64,000 nucleotides of DNA from UBA1568 sp964488025 (GCA_964488025.1 CAZATJ010000004.1:4113-68112); one strand, 5' to 3'. Shown: positions 24,865 through 34,323, numbered from the stretch's first letter. Program-made: numbers and translations. Notes: a model not told the origin generated them from the letters alone.

Positions 24865-27800
24865 TCATGAAACAGACTCCACCCCATCGATGGCCCCGAT
24901 CTGTGCGAGTTGTTCGGTTGAGGGGTCGATGGAAAACGTCGTCTCGATGACTGTCATCCCGATTTTCACGGAGACTTTTTGTTCTCCTTCCGGAATGGTT
25001 TTCAGATATTCCGAAAGCGACCGGATCGTCTGGGTCGGATTGGTGGTGTCGATAGCAATAGTGATTTTGTTGCGGGAGGATATTGCTTCTCTTTCTTCCG
25101 CTTGTGGTGTCGGGCGGGCGAGCTTGGTGCGAGTGGCTTCGCCACGGGCGAATTGGTGGAGCGTATTTGGAGAGACTTTCTCGACGCCCTCGGCAACGCA
25201 TTTAAGGTCGCCGTCTTTGTGTGAGAGACGGGCATCGACGATGACGACTTCGCCTGGAATCCAAGATTCTCCGGTGCGTTCAGCTGCTTTACCAAAGACC
25301 AGCATCTCGATACGGCCGGTCATGTCTTCGAGACCGACGAAGTACATGATACTGCCAGTTTTGGTCAGTACCTTGCGTACGGTCGTAATGACGCCACCAA
25401 GACGAACACGGGCGCCGTCGCTTTGTTTTTCGAGAGTGCCGAGCGGGGTGGCTGTTTTGTTGAAGTAGGGCTGATATTCGCTTGTCGGGTGATCGCTCAC
25501 GTAGAGTCCGAGCAGTTCCTTTTCCCAGATGAGGCGCGTTTTCTTGTCCGCCGGATCGGTAGGGATGAGATTGATCCGACTGATCGGCATAGCCATACCC
25601 CCAAAGAGACTGTCGGAATGTGTTTCGGAAATAGTTTTTAAATTTTTTCCATGACGGAGAATGACATCAAGATTGGCGAGGAGCAATTGGCGTTCGCCGA
25701 AGTCTTCCAGGGCACCGACTTTGATGAGGGCCTCGATGGATTTCTTGTTGAGGTCTTTGGTTTGGACTCGCTCGACGAAATTTTCGAGGGTCGTATACTT
25801 TCCACCTTGTTTTCTTACTTCGACGATGTCATGTGCTACGACATGACCGACATTTTTGATAGCGTTGATTCCAAAACGTATACGCTCTTTGCCATCCTCA
25901 CCTGAAATCACGGCGAACTCCTCGAAACTTTCGTTGATGGATGGCGGAAGCACCTCGATGCCCATTTCTCGGGTCTCGGTCACCTCGATGGCGATGCGGT
26001 CGATGTTGTCCTGGTCGGAAGTGAGGAGGGCGGCCATGAATTCGGCCGGATAGTGGGCTTTGAGGTAGGCGGTTTGATATCCGACCAAGGCGTAACAGGC
26101 GGCGTGGGAACGGTTAAAGCCGTAGCCGGCGAATGGTTCGATAAAAGCGAAGATCTTTTCGCCGATACTCTTTCCGACGCCCGTATTGATGCAGCCTTCG
26201 ATGAATTTCTCTCGTTGTTCGGCAACGAGCTCTTTGATTTTCTTGCCGACCGCTTTACGCAGAACGTCGGCTTCTCCGAGTGAAAATCCAGCCAGATCAC
26301 GAGCGATTTGCATGAGTTGTTCCTGATAGACGGCCACTCCGTAAGTATTTTTGAGAATTGGTTCGAGTTTTTGGTGGAGATATTTGACGGTCTTGGTACC
26401 GTGTTTTCCCGAGATGAAATCTGGAATATAGTCCATCGGTCCTGGTCGGTAGAGGGCAACCATGGCGATGATATCCTCGAAGACGGTCGGCTTCAGCTGT
26501 TTGAGGTAGCGTTTCATGCCGGAACTTTCCAGCTGGAAGACACCCGTAGTGTGAGCATCCTGCAGGAGTTTGTAGGTGAGTTCATCATCAAGTGGGATCT
26601 TTTCGATATTGATATCGATTTTCTTTGTCTTCCGTACGATACGAAGCGTATTCTGGATGATGGTGAGGTTTTTCAATCCCAGGAAGTCCATCTTGAGGAG
26701 GCCAATCTTTTCCACAGCGTTCATTTTGGTGGAAGCGGGATATTGGGTAACAACCCCTTCTCGTGAACCTGACACCCGTTGCAGGGGCGTGTAATCGGTG
26801 ACGGGGTCTTTGGTGATAACCACGCCGCAGGCATGCATCGAAGCGTGTCGTGCCAAGCCCTCTAGTTTTTGGGCAGTATCGATGAGTTTTTTGGCGTCGG
26901 CGTTGTTTCCATACCAGGCTTGGAATTCCGGCACCTCATTGAGAGCCTTGCCGATCGAGGTAAACATCGGAATCATTTTTGATGTTTTGTCACACATCTC
27001 ATAGGGAAAGCCGAGTGCCCGGCCGACATCACGGATTGCGGCTCGGGCCGCCATGGTTCCGAAGGTGATGATCTGGGCCACATGATCGTTTCCGTATTTT
27101 TCGCGGACATAGTTGAGCACGTCGTCACGTCGGTCATCGGCGAAGTCCATGTCGACATCCGGCATTGACACGCGTTCCGGGTTAAGAAACCGCTCAAAGA
27201 GCAGGTTGTACTTGATGGGGTCAAGGTCGGTGATACCGGTGAGATAGGCCACCAATGACCCGGCAGCCGAACCGCGTCCGGGACCGACGACGACACCGTT
27301 TCCTTTCGCCCAGTTGACGAAATCCTGTACGATCAAGAAGTATGAGGCGAAGCCGGTGCTTTTGATGACGTCGAGCTCGTAGTTCAGGCGGGTGGCATAT
27401 TCCTCGCCCATGTCTGTATCACCGAAACGTTTCCGCATGCCGATTTCGCAGAGTTCGCGCAGGTAGCTGTCGGCGGTTTTCCCTTCCGGAAGCGGGAAAG
27501 AGGGGAGGTGGTTTTGACCCATGTGGATAGTGACATTGCAGGCGGCAGCGATTTTTTCAGTGTTTTCCAGGGCTTCCGGAAAATCCCGAAAAATTTCTTC
27601 CATTTCCGATGGGGAGCGCAGCGACAGGTCGAATTCCTTCATACTGAACCGTTCATGGTCGGTGACTTTCTTGTTGTCGCGGATGCAGAGGAGAATATCC
27701 TGGATTTCGGTATGTTCTTTTTTTACGTAGTGCACGTCGACCGCTGCGACCACCGGAATACCGGTTTCACGGCTGATTTGGACGAGTCCTTGATTGACGG

Positions 27801-28353
27801 CGAGCTGATTCTCATTTTCGGTGTGAGGACCGAGTTCCAGGTAAAAATTTTCTTTGCCAAAAATATCCTGATATTCGAGAGCAACCACCTTGGCGCGTTC
27901 GTAGTTGCCATAGATGATTTCTGACGGTACTTCGCCCTGAAGCGATCCGGAGAGAGCAATCAATCCCTCACTATATTCCCGCAGGAGCTTCTTATCAGCC
28001 CGGGCTTTATAATAGAAACCATCAAGCTGGGCGATGGAGATGATTTTCATCAGGTTCTTGTACCCGGTATCGTTCTTGGCGAGGAGTACCAGCTGTGTTC
28101 GTCTACGGTCTTCTGAAGTATTATTTTTACTGTTGAGATCTTTGCAGACGAAAATCTCGGCCCCGATGATAGCCTTGATGCCGTACTCCTTGGCTTTGCT
28201 ATAAAATTCTACGGCGCCGTACATGGCCGAGGTATCGGTGAGCGCGATCGCTGTCATACCGAACTCTTTGGCTTGCGAAAGCAGCTCCTCTATTTTTGGA
28301 AGAGCGGTGAGGAGCGAATAGTGGGAGTGAACGTGGAGGTGAGTGAACTGCAT
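24865..28353 (-). CDS. dnaE: DNA polymerase III alpha subunit
   Basis: The replicative polymerase, 1162 residues, normal DnaE length. The PHP domain starts THLHVHSHYSLL (residues 4-15). The polymerase palm has PDVDMDFADDRRDDVLNYV (near residue 400), which carries the catalytic aspartates, and GPGRGSAAGSLVAYLTGI before it. The finger region has TGVFQLESSGMKRYLKQL and GYGFNRSHAACYALVGYQTAY. An HhH motif and an OB domain (VRLGGVITTVRKVLTKTG) follow, and the C-terminal 100 residues are the tau-binding region. It stands alone on the minus strand, with dnaX 24 kb downstream in this window. Confidence 0.97.
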   Translation of the reverse strand: MQFTHLHVHSHYSLLTALPKIEELLSQAKEFGMTAIALTDTSAMYGAVEFYSKAKEYGIKAIIGAEIFVCKDLNSKNNTSEDRRRTQLVLLAKNDTGYKNLMKIISIAQLDGFYYKARADKKLLREYSEGLIALSGSLQGEVPSEIIYGNYERAKVVALEYQDIFGKENFYLELGPHTENENQLAVNQGLVQISRETGIPVVAAVDVHYVKKEHTEIQDILLCIRDNKKVTDHERFSMKEFDLSLRSPSEMEEIFRDFPEALENTEKIAAACNVTIHMGQNHLPSFPLPEGKTADSYLRELCEIGMRKRFGDTDMGEEYATRLNYELDVIKSTGFASYFLIVQDFVNWAKGNGVVVGPGRGSAAGSLVAYLTGITDLDPIKYNLLFERFLNPERVSMPDVDMDFADDRRDDVLNYVREKYGNDHVAQIITFGTMAARAAIRDVGRALGFPYEMCDKTSKMIPMFTSIGKALNEVPEFQAWYGNNADAKKLIDTAQKLEGLARHASMHACGVVITKDPVTDYTPLQRVSGSREGVVTQYPASTKMNAVEKIGLLKMDFLGLKNLTIIQNTLRIVRKTKKIDINIEKIPLDDELTYKLLQDAHTTGVFQLESSGMKRYLKQLKPTVFEDIIAMVALYRPGPMDYIPDFISGKHGTKTVKYLHQKLEPILKNTYGVAVYQEQLMQIARDLAGFSLGEADVLRKAVGKKIKELVAEQREKFIEGCINTGVGKSIGEKIFAFIEPFAGYGFNRSHAACYALVGYQTAYLKAHYPAEFMAALLTSDQDNIDRIAIEVTETREMGIEVLPPSINESFEEFAVISGEDGKERIRFGINAIKNVGHVVAHDIVEVRKQGGKYTTLENFVERVQTKDLNKKSIEALIKVGALEDFGERQLLLANLDVILRHGKNLKTISETHSDSLFGGMAMPISRINLIPTDPADKKTRLIWEKELLGLYVSDHPTSEYQPYFNKTATPLGTLEKQSDGARVRLGGVITTVRKVLTKTGSIMYFVGLEDMTGRIEMLVFGKAAERTGESWIPGEVVIVDARLSHKDGDLKCVAEGVEKVSPNTLHQFARGEATRTKLARPTPQAEEREAISSRNKITIAIDTTNPTQTIRSLSEYLKTIPEGEQKVSVKIGMTVIETTFSIDPSTEQLAQIGAIDGVESVS

Positions 28354-28573
28354 AGCTTTTAGCTTCGTCAGCTTTTAGCTTCGTCAGCTTTTTCTAAGAA
28401 GCTAATGCCGCTATTGAAGCTAGTGAAGCTGACAATTAAAAAACACCTCTCAATAAGGAAAGGCGTGACATTGAAAACGGTTGAGATATGGCATAGAGCT
28501 TGGTTCCCTCATAGCCCGGACATGTCCTTGGGTTTTGCAGGGAGGTTATCTAGCTATAGTATATAATGGAGTT
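28354..28573. repeat. Intergenic with AGCTTC/GAAGCT repeats
   Basis: The part nearest dnaE (28356-28434) consists of repeated AGCTTTTAGCTTCGTC and GAAGCTAGTGAAGCT units, inverted relative to each other. They can fold into stems in the dnaE leader. On the minus strand ACGCCT...AGGTGTTTTTT (about 28441-28471) is terminator-like and lies upstream of dnaE. The rest leads to the rnhB promoter. Confidence 0.6.
28562..28567 (+). promoter_or_regulatory. -10 element for rnhB
   Basis: A perfect TATAAT ends 6 bases before the rnhB ATG at 28574; the mRNA would start at the start codon. No clear -35 or TGn is present. Confidence 0.5.
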
Positions 28574-29281
28574 ATGGAAACGACAACTTTCGACAGGGAG
28601 CGTGAGCTGGCGGCACAGGGAATGCCCTTTGTCATCGGAATTGATGAAGCGGGTCGGGGACCACTCTGCGGGCCGGTGGTGGCCGCCGCCGTGTGTTTTA
28701 AGGATCCATTTTTCGTTATTCCAGAGCGATTGATTCAGGAGTTCTCTCTCATTCGCGATTCCAAGAAACTTTCGGAAACGCAGCGTGAAAAGATTTTTGA
28801 CTTGATTCAGGAGTATTTTCACGTGGGAATCGGCCTGGCAAGAAGCGATGTGATTGATCGTATGAATATCCTGCAGGCTACGTTTCTGGCCATGAGAGGT
28901 GCTTTTACCATGCTGCGAAAAAAGCTGCCCCGGGAAATGTTGACCCAAGGTATTTTGCTTATTGATGGGAATCAAGAGATCCCGAATCTTTCATTGAAAC
29001 AGGAGGCAGTTATCGCAGGGGATAGTACGGTCAAGTCTATCGCGGCGGCATCGATTATCGCCAAAGTGACGCGAGATCGGATGATGCTCGAGTATGACCA
29101 ACAATATCCACAATATGGATTTGCGAAGCACAAGGGGTATGGCACCAAGGTACATATGGACGCGCTTCGGAAATATGGGCCGACCCCGATCCATCGGATG
29201 TCGTTCAAACCAGTCTTGTTGTCGATTCCGGAGAACGCCAACAGACGGTTTTCGAATGTTTTGAAGCCACGGAAGAAATAG
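28574..29281 (+). CDS. rnhB: Ribonuclease HII
   Basis: Removes RNA from RNA-DNA hybrids and single ribonucleotides from DNA. The 235-residue protein has GIDEAGRGPLCGPVVAA near residue 21, which contains the first Asp-Glu of the DEDD site. LLIDGN near 134 and the SIAAASIIAKVTRDRMM block near 155 (with its conserved Lys and Asp) complete it. The ATG at 28574 was chosen because it follows the -10 at leaderless distance and keeps the usual short N-terminus. It is divergent from dnaE. Confidence 0.95.
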   Translation: METTTFDRERELAAQGMPFVIGIDEAGRGPLCGPVVAAAVCFKDPFFVIPERLIQEFSLIRDSKKLSETQREKIFDLIQEYFHVGIGLARSDVIDRMNILQATFLAMRGAFTMLRKKLPREMLTQGILLIDGNQEIPNLSLKQEAVIAGDSTVKSIAAASIIAKVTRDRMMLEYDQQYPQYGFAKHKGYGTKVHMDALRKYGPTPIHRMSFKPVLLSIPENANRRFSNVLKPRKK

Positions 29282-29467
29282 CACAGCTGCTGGGATTTTT
29301 CTGTCGAGCAATCCTCCAAAGTACCGCTGGTTCGCCCCAGCGTGGCGAACTGCTCTACGTTAAAGTCCTTGCTCTTCCTCCTCCGTCGGAAACCATGCCC
29401 GCTCAGCCTTTAAAGTTACTTTGGAAGATTCTCGCCAGAAAATTCAGGACATTGGATAGAGGGGGTG
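29282..29467. other. Intergenic with a hairpin between rnhB and rpmF
   Basis: No gene is supported. GTTCGCC and GGCGAAC (about 29330-29350) form a perfect 7-bp stem with a 7-base loop, without a U tract. Confidence 0.4.
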
Positions 29468-29496
29468 TTGTCAAAAGTGAAAAGGCGTGTTACATT
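29468..29496 (+). promoter_or_regulatory. Promoter for rpmF-nusB-rnc
   Basis: TTGTCA at 29468-29473 and TACATT at 29491-29496 with a 17-base spacer. The start near 29503 gives a short leader before rpmF at 29525. Confidence 0.65.
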
Positions 29497-29524
29497 CAAT
29501 ACATCGTAAATTTTTTCAACTGTT

Positions 29525-29731
29525 ATGGCTCTACCAAAGCAAAGACATACCCGTCATCGTCGTGATCGTGCTCGCAAGCAATACGATGTGCAATTGGTGA
29601 ATACTCAGGAGTGTCCGAAGTGCAAAGCGCCTGTTTTGTCGCACCGTGCTTGTCCTGCTTGTGGCTTTTATAAAGGAAAAGAAGCGGTGAAAATGGCCCC
29701 GAAGTTGGAGACTTCCAAAAAATCTGCCTAA
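29525..29731 (+). CDS. rpmF: 50S ribosomal protein L32
   Basis: L32 of 68 residues. The N-terminus MALPKQRHTRHRRDRARKQY is typical, and two zinc CxxC pairs are present (CPKC near residue 30 and CPAC near 43), making this the C+ zinc-binding form. It leads the rpmF-nusB-rnc group. Confidence 0.95.
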   Translation: MALPKQRHTRHRRDRARKQYDVQLVNTQECPKCKAPVLSHRACPACGFYKGKEAVKMAPKLETSKKSA

Positions 29732-29815
29732 GTTATGGATCCCTGCCCGGTTTTTGGGCGGATTGGCTCCTCCTTCGTGGGGGTACTCATACGTTGCTGA
29801 GGTGACAAAAATAAA

Positions 29816-30388
29816 ATGGCAAATCGGCATCTTCAAAGATCGGTAGCAATGCAGTCACTCTTCGAGTGGGATTTTTTGGGCAAGCATAATGAGCATGCCC
29901 GTGAGATTCTGGGTCACAATATCGCCGAATTCGCTCCTGGATTGGAAGATACTATTTTTGCCGAGCATCTGATGGAGGGGACGCTCCGTGAACGACAGAC
30001 CATCGATAAGCTCATTGAGAAATGCGCGCCAGAATGGCCGCTTGAACAGGTGACGGTGGTGGATCGCAATGTTTTGCGTCTCGGCATCTACGAACTCATG
30101 TTCGGGAATTACGACGAGGTTCCACCAAAGGTTGCTATTAATGAGGCCATCGAATTGGCCAAAACATTCGGGAGCGACGCCAGTCCGCGCTTTGTGAATG
30201 GCGTACTCGGTACCATCTATCGCGAAATGGGTGAGCCGATGAAAGATGATACTTCTGATAATCACCAGTCACATAAGAAAGATGGGGTTCCGGGAGAAAT
30301 TGCTCAAGAGGAGGATGTTTCTGCTCTTGTTGCCGTACCGAAGATGAAAAAGGCTCGCAAGGTGTCCCAGAAGAAAAAAGACAAATGA
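29816..30388 (+). CDS. nusB: Transcription antitermination factor NusB
   Basis: NusB binds boxA RNA with S10 in rRNA transcription. The N-terminal HLQRSVAMQSLFEWD is the usual start, with VDRNVLRLGIYELMF near residue 82 and VAINEAIELAKTFGSDASPRFVNGVLG near 105 as the conserved core. The core ends at about residue 140 and is followed by a charged, Lys-rich 50-residue tail, longer than in most NusB. It lies 84 bases after rpmF and 51 bases before rnc. Confidence 0.93.
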   Translation: MANRHLQRSVAMQSLFEWDFLGKHNEHAREILGHNIAEFAPGLEDTIFAEHLMEGTLRERQTIDKLIEKCAPEWPLEQVTVVDRNVLRLGIYELMFGNYDEVPPKVAINEAIELAKTFGSDASPRFVNGVLGTIYREMGEPMKDDTSDNHQSHKKDGVPGEIAQEEDVSALVAVPKMKKARKVSQKKKDK

Positions 30389-30439
30389 AGAAAATGAGCG
30401 TCATTTCGGCGCTTTTTTCATCAAATTGATAAGAGTACT

Positions 30440-31138
30440 ATGGGGAAGGGAATCGATATTGAAAAATTGAAGGAACGTCTCGATATCGAGGTGCGACAGA
30501 CGGCTCTATTTCAGGCGGCGCTTACCCATCGTTCGTATTTAAACGAACATAAAGGGTATGAGTATTCGCACAATGAACGTTTGGAGTTTCTCGGGGACGC
30601 TGTTTTGGAATTGGTGGTGACGGAAAATCTTTTCCATAACTATGAAAATCCGGAGGGAGAGCTAACCAGTTTTCGGGCGGCGCTGGTCAATGGTGATATG
30701 CTGGCCAAAATCGGGAGCGACCTCGGTGTTCAAGACTTTCTTCTGATGAGCCGCGGAGAAGCCAAAGATACTGGTCGGGCCCGTAGCTATCTTGTGGCCA
30801 ATGCTATGGAGGCAATTATCGGGGCGCTGTACCTCGATCAGGGATACGAAGGAGCCAAGGATTTTATCCTGAAGAATGTCATGAGTCATCTGCCAGAAGT
30901 TTTCGAACAGGGGCTTCATACCGACGCCAAGAGTCGTTTTCAGGAATTGGCTCAGGAAAAAACTGGAATAACCCCAAGTTATCGTGTGATCAAGGAATGG
31001 GGGCCGGATCATGATCGTCATTTTATTGCCGGAGTATTTTTAGGGGAAGAAAAGATAGCCGAAGGGGAGGGTGCTTCCAAACAAGAATCGCAGCGCGAGG
31101 CTGCCAAGCAGGCACTCATCACCAAGGGCTGGGCATAA
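30440..31138 (+). CDS. rnc: Ribonuclease III
   Basis: Double-strand-specific RNase for rRNA and mRNA processing, 232 residues. The signature HNERLEFLGDAVLELVVTE is near residue 43 with the metal-binding Glu and Asp. The second metal site is AMEAIIGALYLDQG near 122. The dsRNA-binding domain starts near 160 (DAKSRFQELAQE) and ends ASKQESQREAAKQAL. The order rnc-smc is conserved in many bacteria. Confidence 0.96.
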   Translation: MGKGIDIEKLKERLDIEVRQTALFQAALTHRSYLNEHKGYEYSHNERLEFLGDAVLELVVTENLFHNYENPEGELTSFRAALVNGDMLAKIGSDLGVQDFLLMSRGEAKDTGRARSYLVANAMEAIIGALYLDQGYEGAKDFILKNVMSHLPEVFEQGLHTDAKSRFQELAQEKTGITPSYRVIKEWGPDHDRHFIAGVFLGEEKIAEGEGASKQESQREAAKQALITKGWA

Positions 31139-31474
31139 CAGCTTCCTGGCTTTTAGCTTCAATAGTTTGTTAGAGAAAAAAAGAAAGGGGAAGAAAAAAG
31201 ACAGGATGGAAGGATGAAAGCCTGCTCGCCTACCGGTGGGTAGGTTTTTTTGTTGATAATGACAAGACTCTGTACCGACTCTCGGATCTTTGATCGGTGC
31301 CTTCCGTTGCTAGAGCCAGGATACACGATATCCGAGGCTTTTTTCTTTTGGCTGGAAATGGGATATACTGAAACAAAGAGCAATTATCAGTCAACAAATA
31401 ACAAAAAGACAGCCGGTCTTGTTTTTTGTGAGTTGCTCGTTGTTATCGGTTGATTGTTATTTACTCGTTGTTGT
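31139..31474. other. 336-base gap before smc: terminators and repeats
   Basis: GAAGCT-type repeat at 31141-31163 next to the rnc stop. A terminator sits at 31229-31251. A second terminator-like fold is AGCC...GGATAcacgaTATCC...GGCTTTTTT (about 31313-31345). TATACT at 31364-31369 is a likely -10 for smc. A large imperfect stem-loop (GAGCAA at 31378-31383 pairing with TTGCTC near 31434) carries CAGTCAACAAATAACAA-type repeat sequence. No gene is supported. Confidence 0.6.
31229..31251 (+). terminator. Terminator after rnc
   Basis: CCTACC and GGTAGG with a short loop, followed by seven T residues. Confidence 0.85.
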
Positions 31475-33787
31475 ATGTATTTGAAGAGACTCGAAATCAG
31501 CGGATTCAAGTCGTTTGCCAATAGGACAACTTTGGATTTTCTGCCGGAATGCAATATTGCTGAGGGTGGAAAATGTGGTATTACGGCGATTGTGGGACCG
31601 AACGGTTCTGGCAAGAGTAACGTGGCTGATGCTATCCGTTTTGCCATTGGAGAACAATCATCGAAGAATTTGCGCGGCAAGAAATCGGAGGATGTGATCT
31701 TCGCTGGTACCGACAAGAAAGGCCGCCTCGGCACGGCTTCTGTGACGCTTTATTTTGACAATTCCGATAAGCGGATTCCTATTGAATTTGCTGAAGTGTC
31801 TATTTCACGGAAAGTGTATCGCAGCGGCGAAAGCGAGTATCTTATCAACGGTTCACGTGTCCGTTTACTCGATATCGTTGACCTTTTGGCCAAAGCGGGT
31901 ATTGGTAAAGATAGTTACTGCGTCATCACTCAGGGCATGTCGGATTCGGTACTCAATGCGACTGCCATCGAGCGTCGTGCCATATTCGAAGATGCCGCCG
32001 GCGTAAAGCAATATCAGATCGAGAAGGAACGGGCTTTGCGGAAATTGGAGAGTACTCGGGAGAATCTGGTGCGTGTCGATGCGTTGACGGCAGAAATCGA
32101 ACCTCACTTGAAGAATCTGCGCCGTCAGGCTGAAAAGGCATCACAAGGGAAGGATATCGCGCTGAAGCTTCATGAGAAGCAGTTGTTTCTCTATAGTTAC
32201 CTCTGGGATAATTTTCAGGGTGAACGGGGAAAACTTGCTTCCGAGCGCGATGGGCTGCAGCAGCAGATTTTTGATATCGAAGTGGAAACGAATACCTTGG
32301 CTCGAGAAGTGTCAGAGGCTTCGGCGACGATGGAGGATCAGACCAGAGAAGAGAAAGTCAATGTCGAGCTTGGAAAACTTCGTGAGGAGGGGAATAAGCT
32401 TTTGCGTAATCGGAGTGTCCTTGAGGGAAAAATCGAGATTGAAAAAGAAAAGCAAAAAGTGGAAGAGGTGATTCGGGTGATTCCGGTAGATTTGAACTAC
32501 GTTCGACGGGCGCTTGATGAAATCAGGTCTCATCAGGCTGAGTTAATTGAACGTATTCAGAACGTTGAAAAATTGGAGGATTTGCAGGACATACGGGAAT
32601 TTGCCCAAGTCATCAAGCAGAAACTGTTTGAGCTTGATGAAAAGGCAGGACAGGGGAGTGTTAAAGAAAAGAAGGTTATTGCCCTGCCGGATGACGAGAA
32701 GAAGGCGAGTGATGAGCGTTTGGCGCGGTACGGAAAAGAAAAGGAGGAGCTGAACGCGGACCTTGAAAAATTGCAGAAGCTGCTGGGAGAAAAAGAAGCG
32801 GAACTGCAGTCGATTCGCGAAGCTGGCCGCACCAGTCGGGAAACATTTTTCGTCAAAGAAAGATTATGGCGCGAAAAGGAACGGAAGCTCATGGAACTCA
32901 AGGACAGTTTGAATGAGGTGAAGGTACGCCTGGCTCGCGTCGAAGTGCGCGAGGAGGATTTGGTTCATCTGGTGCGCGAGGAGCTGGCGATGAAGGTGGA
33001 TGATCTGAAATACGATGCTCCGGCCGGAATGATGGTGGATCGTGAAAAATTGGAGCGTGAAATTTCTCGGCTGAAGGTTGAAGTGGAACATATCGGCACT
33101 ATTGACCCTCTGGTGGTAGAGGAATATCGCGAAACAGAGGAGCGTTTCCAATTTTTGACTCGCGAGTCGGCTGATTTGAAACAGGCCACCGAATCGTTGC
33201 GTATTGTTGTGAAAGAGATGGATCAGAAAATTGACGGTATGTTTCAAGAGGCTTTCAAGGAAATTCGCAAGAAGTTCGAGGCCTATTTCAAGATTATTTT
33301 CGGCGGCGGAAAGGCCGAGCTCAGTATGGTGAAAATAAATCGTCGTGTCCGTCAGTTGGCAGAGAGTGGAGAAATTGATCAGGCGGAAGATGAAGGAAAT
33401 ACTGAAGAAGAGGCGGATGAATTCGGTATCGATATTTCAGCTTGTCCTCCGGGGAAGAAAATTTCCAATCTGGCGATGCTCTCGGGCGGGGAACGCTCGC
33501 TGACGTCGCTCGCGCTCCTTTTCGCTATTATTTCTCATAATCCGCCTCCGTTTGCGGTACTCGATGAAGTGGAGGCGGCCCTCGATGAGGCTAATTCACG
33601 TCGTTTCTCCAAGATGCTCCAGGAACTGTCTGATCATACCCAGTTCATCGCTATTACCCATAACCGAGAGACTATGGCTCAGGCCTCACTTCTGTATGGA
33701 GTGACTATGGGTGCTGATGGCGTTTCGCAGCTTCTCTCTATCCGTCTCGATCAAATCGGAGAAGGCGGGAAGTTGGTAGTGAAATGA
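31475..33787 (+). CDS. smc: SMC-like chromosome ATPase, short and apparently hingeless
   Basis: An ABC-type ATPase of 770 residues; bacterial SMC is normally about 1150-1200. The N-terminus LKRLEISGFKSFANRTTLDF and Walker A GPNGSGKS (41-48) are SMC-like, as is the signature LSGGERSLTSLALLFAI (from about 668) and Walker B FAVLDEVEAALDEAN (near 692). Between about 170 and 610 there are only coiled-coil-like stretches. I cannot find the 150-200-residue hinge with its conserved glycines. The start MYLKRLEI at 31475 is the canonical one. The order rnc-smc fits the family. It may be a compact SMC or a sister group such as an SbcC/RecN-like ATPase, but the head sequences favour SMC. Confidence 0.85.
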   Translation: MYLKRLEISGFKSFANRTTLDFLPECNIAEGGKCGITAIVGPNGSGKSNVADAIRFAIGEQSSKNLRGKKSEDVIFAGTDKKGRLGTASVTLYFDNSDKRIPIEFAEVSISRKVYRSGESEYLINGSRVRLLDIVDLLAKAGIGKDSYCVITQGMSDSVLNATAIERRAIFEDAAGVKQYQIEKERALRKLESTRENLVRVDALTAEIEPHLKNLRRQAEKASQGKDIALKLHEKQLFLYSYLWDNFQGERGKLASERDGLQQQIFDIEVETNTLAREVSEASATMEDQTREEKVNVELGKLREEGNKLLRNRSVLEGKIEIEKEKQKVEEVIRVIPVDLNYVRRALDEIRSHQAELIERIQNVEKLEDLQDIREFAQVIKQKLFELDEKAGQGSVKEKKVIALPDDEKKASDERLARYGKEKEELNADLEKLQKLLGEKEAELQSIREAGRTSRETFFVKERLWREKERKLMELKDSLNEVKVRLARVEVREEDLVHLVREELAMKVDDLKYDAPAGMMVDREKLEREISRLKVEVEHIGTIDPLVVEEYRETEERFQFLTRESADLKQATESLRIVVKEMDQKIDGMFQEAFKEIRKKFEAYFKIIFGGGKAELSMVKINRRVRQLAESGEIDQAEDEGNTEEEADEFGIDISACPPGKKISNLAMLSGGERSLTSLALLFAIISHNPPPFAVLDEVEAALDEANSRRFSKMLQELSDHTQFIAITHNRETMAQASLLYGVTMGADGVSQLLSIRLDQIGEGGKLVVK

Positions 33788-33804
33788 AATGTCCAATGGA
33801 TAGA

Positions 33805-33833
33805 TTGACAGAGTTTCATAAATGGGATAAAAT
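33805..33833 (+). promoter_or_regulatory. Promoter for rpsP
   Basis: TTGACA at 33805-33810 and TAAAAT at 33828-33833 with a 17-base spacer. The start near 33840 gives a short leader before the ATG at 33868. Confidence 0.75.
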
Positions 33834-33867
33834 GGGTTTTGTATTCGTCTAATGTTGTTTATCTGCT

Positions 33868-34323
33868 ATGTTGGCTATTCGTCTCAACCGCACAGGAAAA
33901 AGAAACCGCGCTCATTTCCGCGTGGTGGTACAGGAACATACCAAAGCTCCCGGCAAGCGCCATGTGGAGATTGTGGGAAGCTATGATCCGCACAAGAAAA
34001 CAACGATTTTGAAAAAGGATCGTATTTTGTATTGGATCAGTCAGGGCGCCCAAGTATCGGATGCCGTACACAATATGCTGGTACGTGAGGGCGTTATTGA
34101 AGCTAAGAAAATCGCCAAAAAGATGCCCCGCCCAGCAGTGAAAGAGGTCCCTGCTCCAGAAGCGGTAGTGGAAGCAGCTCCGGTAGCTGAAGTTGCACCG
34201 GTAGAGGCGGCTCCTATCGCCCCTGAGGTTGTTTCCGAAGCAGAACCGGCTGCAGCTCCGGTGACACCGGTAGTCGAAGCCCCGGCAGTGGAAACATCGG
34301 TTGAAGAGACTCAAAAGGCTTGA
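33868..34323 (+). CDS. rpsP: 30S ribosomal protein S16 with long acidic/alanine-rich tail
   Basis: The first 85 residues are a normal S16 (MLAIRLNRTGKRNRAHFRVV start, VEIVGSYDPHKK, AQVSDAVHNML). The remaining 65 residues are a repetitive Ala-, Pro-, Glu- and Val-rich tail (APEA, VEAAP, PVVEAP units), so the protein has 151 residues instead of about 80-90. The tail is probably disordered. The gene lies alone between smc and the rplJL operon. Confidence 0.95.
   Translation: MLAIRLNRTGKRNRAHFRVVVQEHTKAPGKRHVEIVGSYDPHKKTTILKKDRILYWISQGAQVSDAVHNMLVREGVIEAKKIAKKMPRPAVKEVPAPEAVVEAAPVAEVAPVEAAPIAPEVVSEAEPAAAPVTPVVEAPAVETSVEETQKA

Noticed and set aside
24620..25468. Plus-strand ORF of 282 residues opposite the dnaE 3' end
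   Set aside because: It is the complement of well-supported dnaE sequence and begins in the intergenic repeat; low-complexity composition.
25423..27924. Several plus-strand ORFs of 70-150 residues opposite dnaE
   Set aside because: All are antisense shadows of conserved DnaE motifs; no independent domain.
30391..30420. Terminator after nusB
   Set aside because: Two competing short stems (AAATGAgcgTCATTT and AGCG/CGCT) with a T run; too weak to call, and rnc follows in the same direction.
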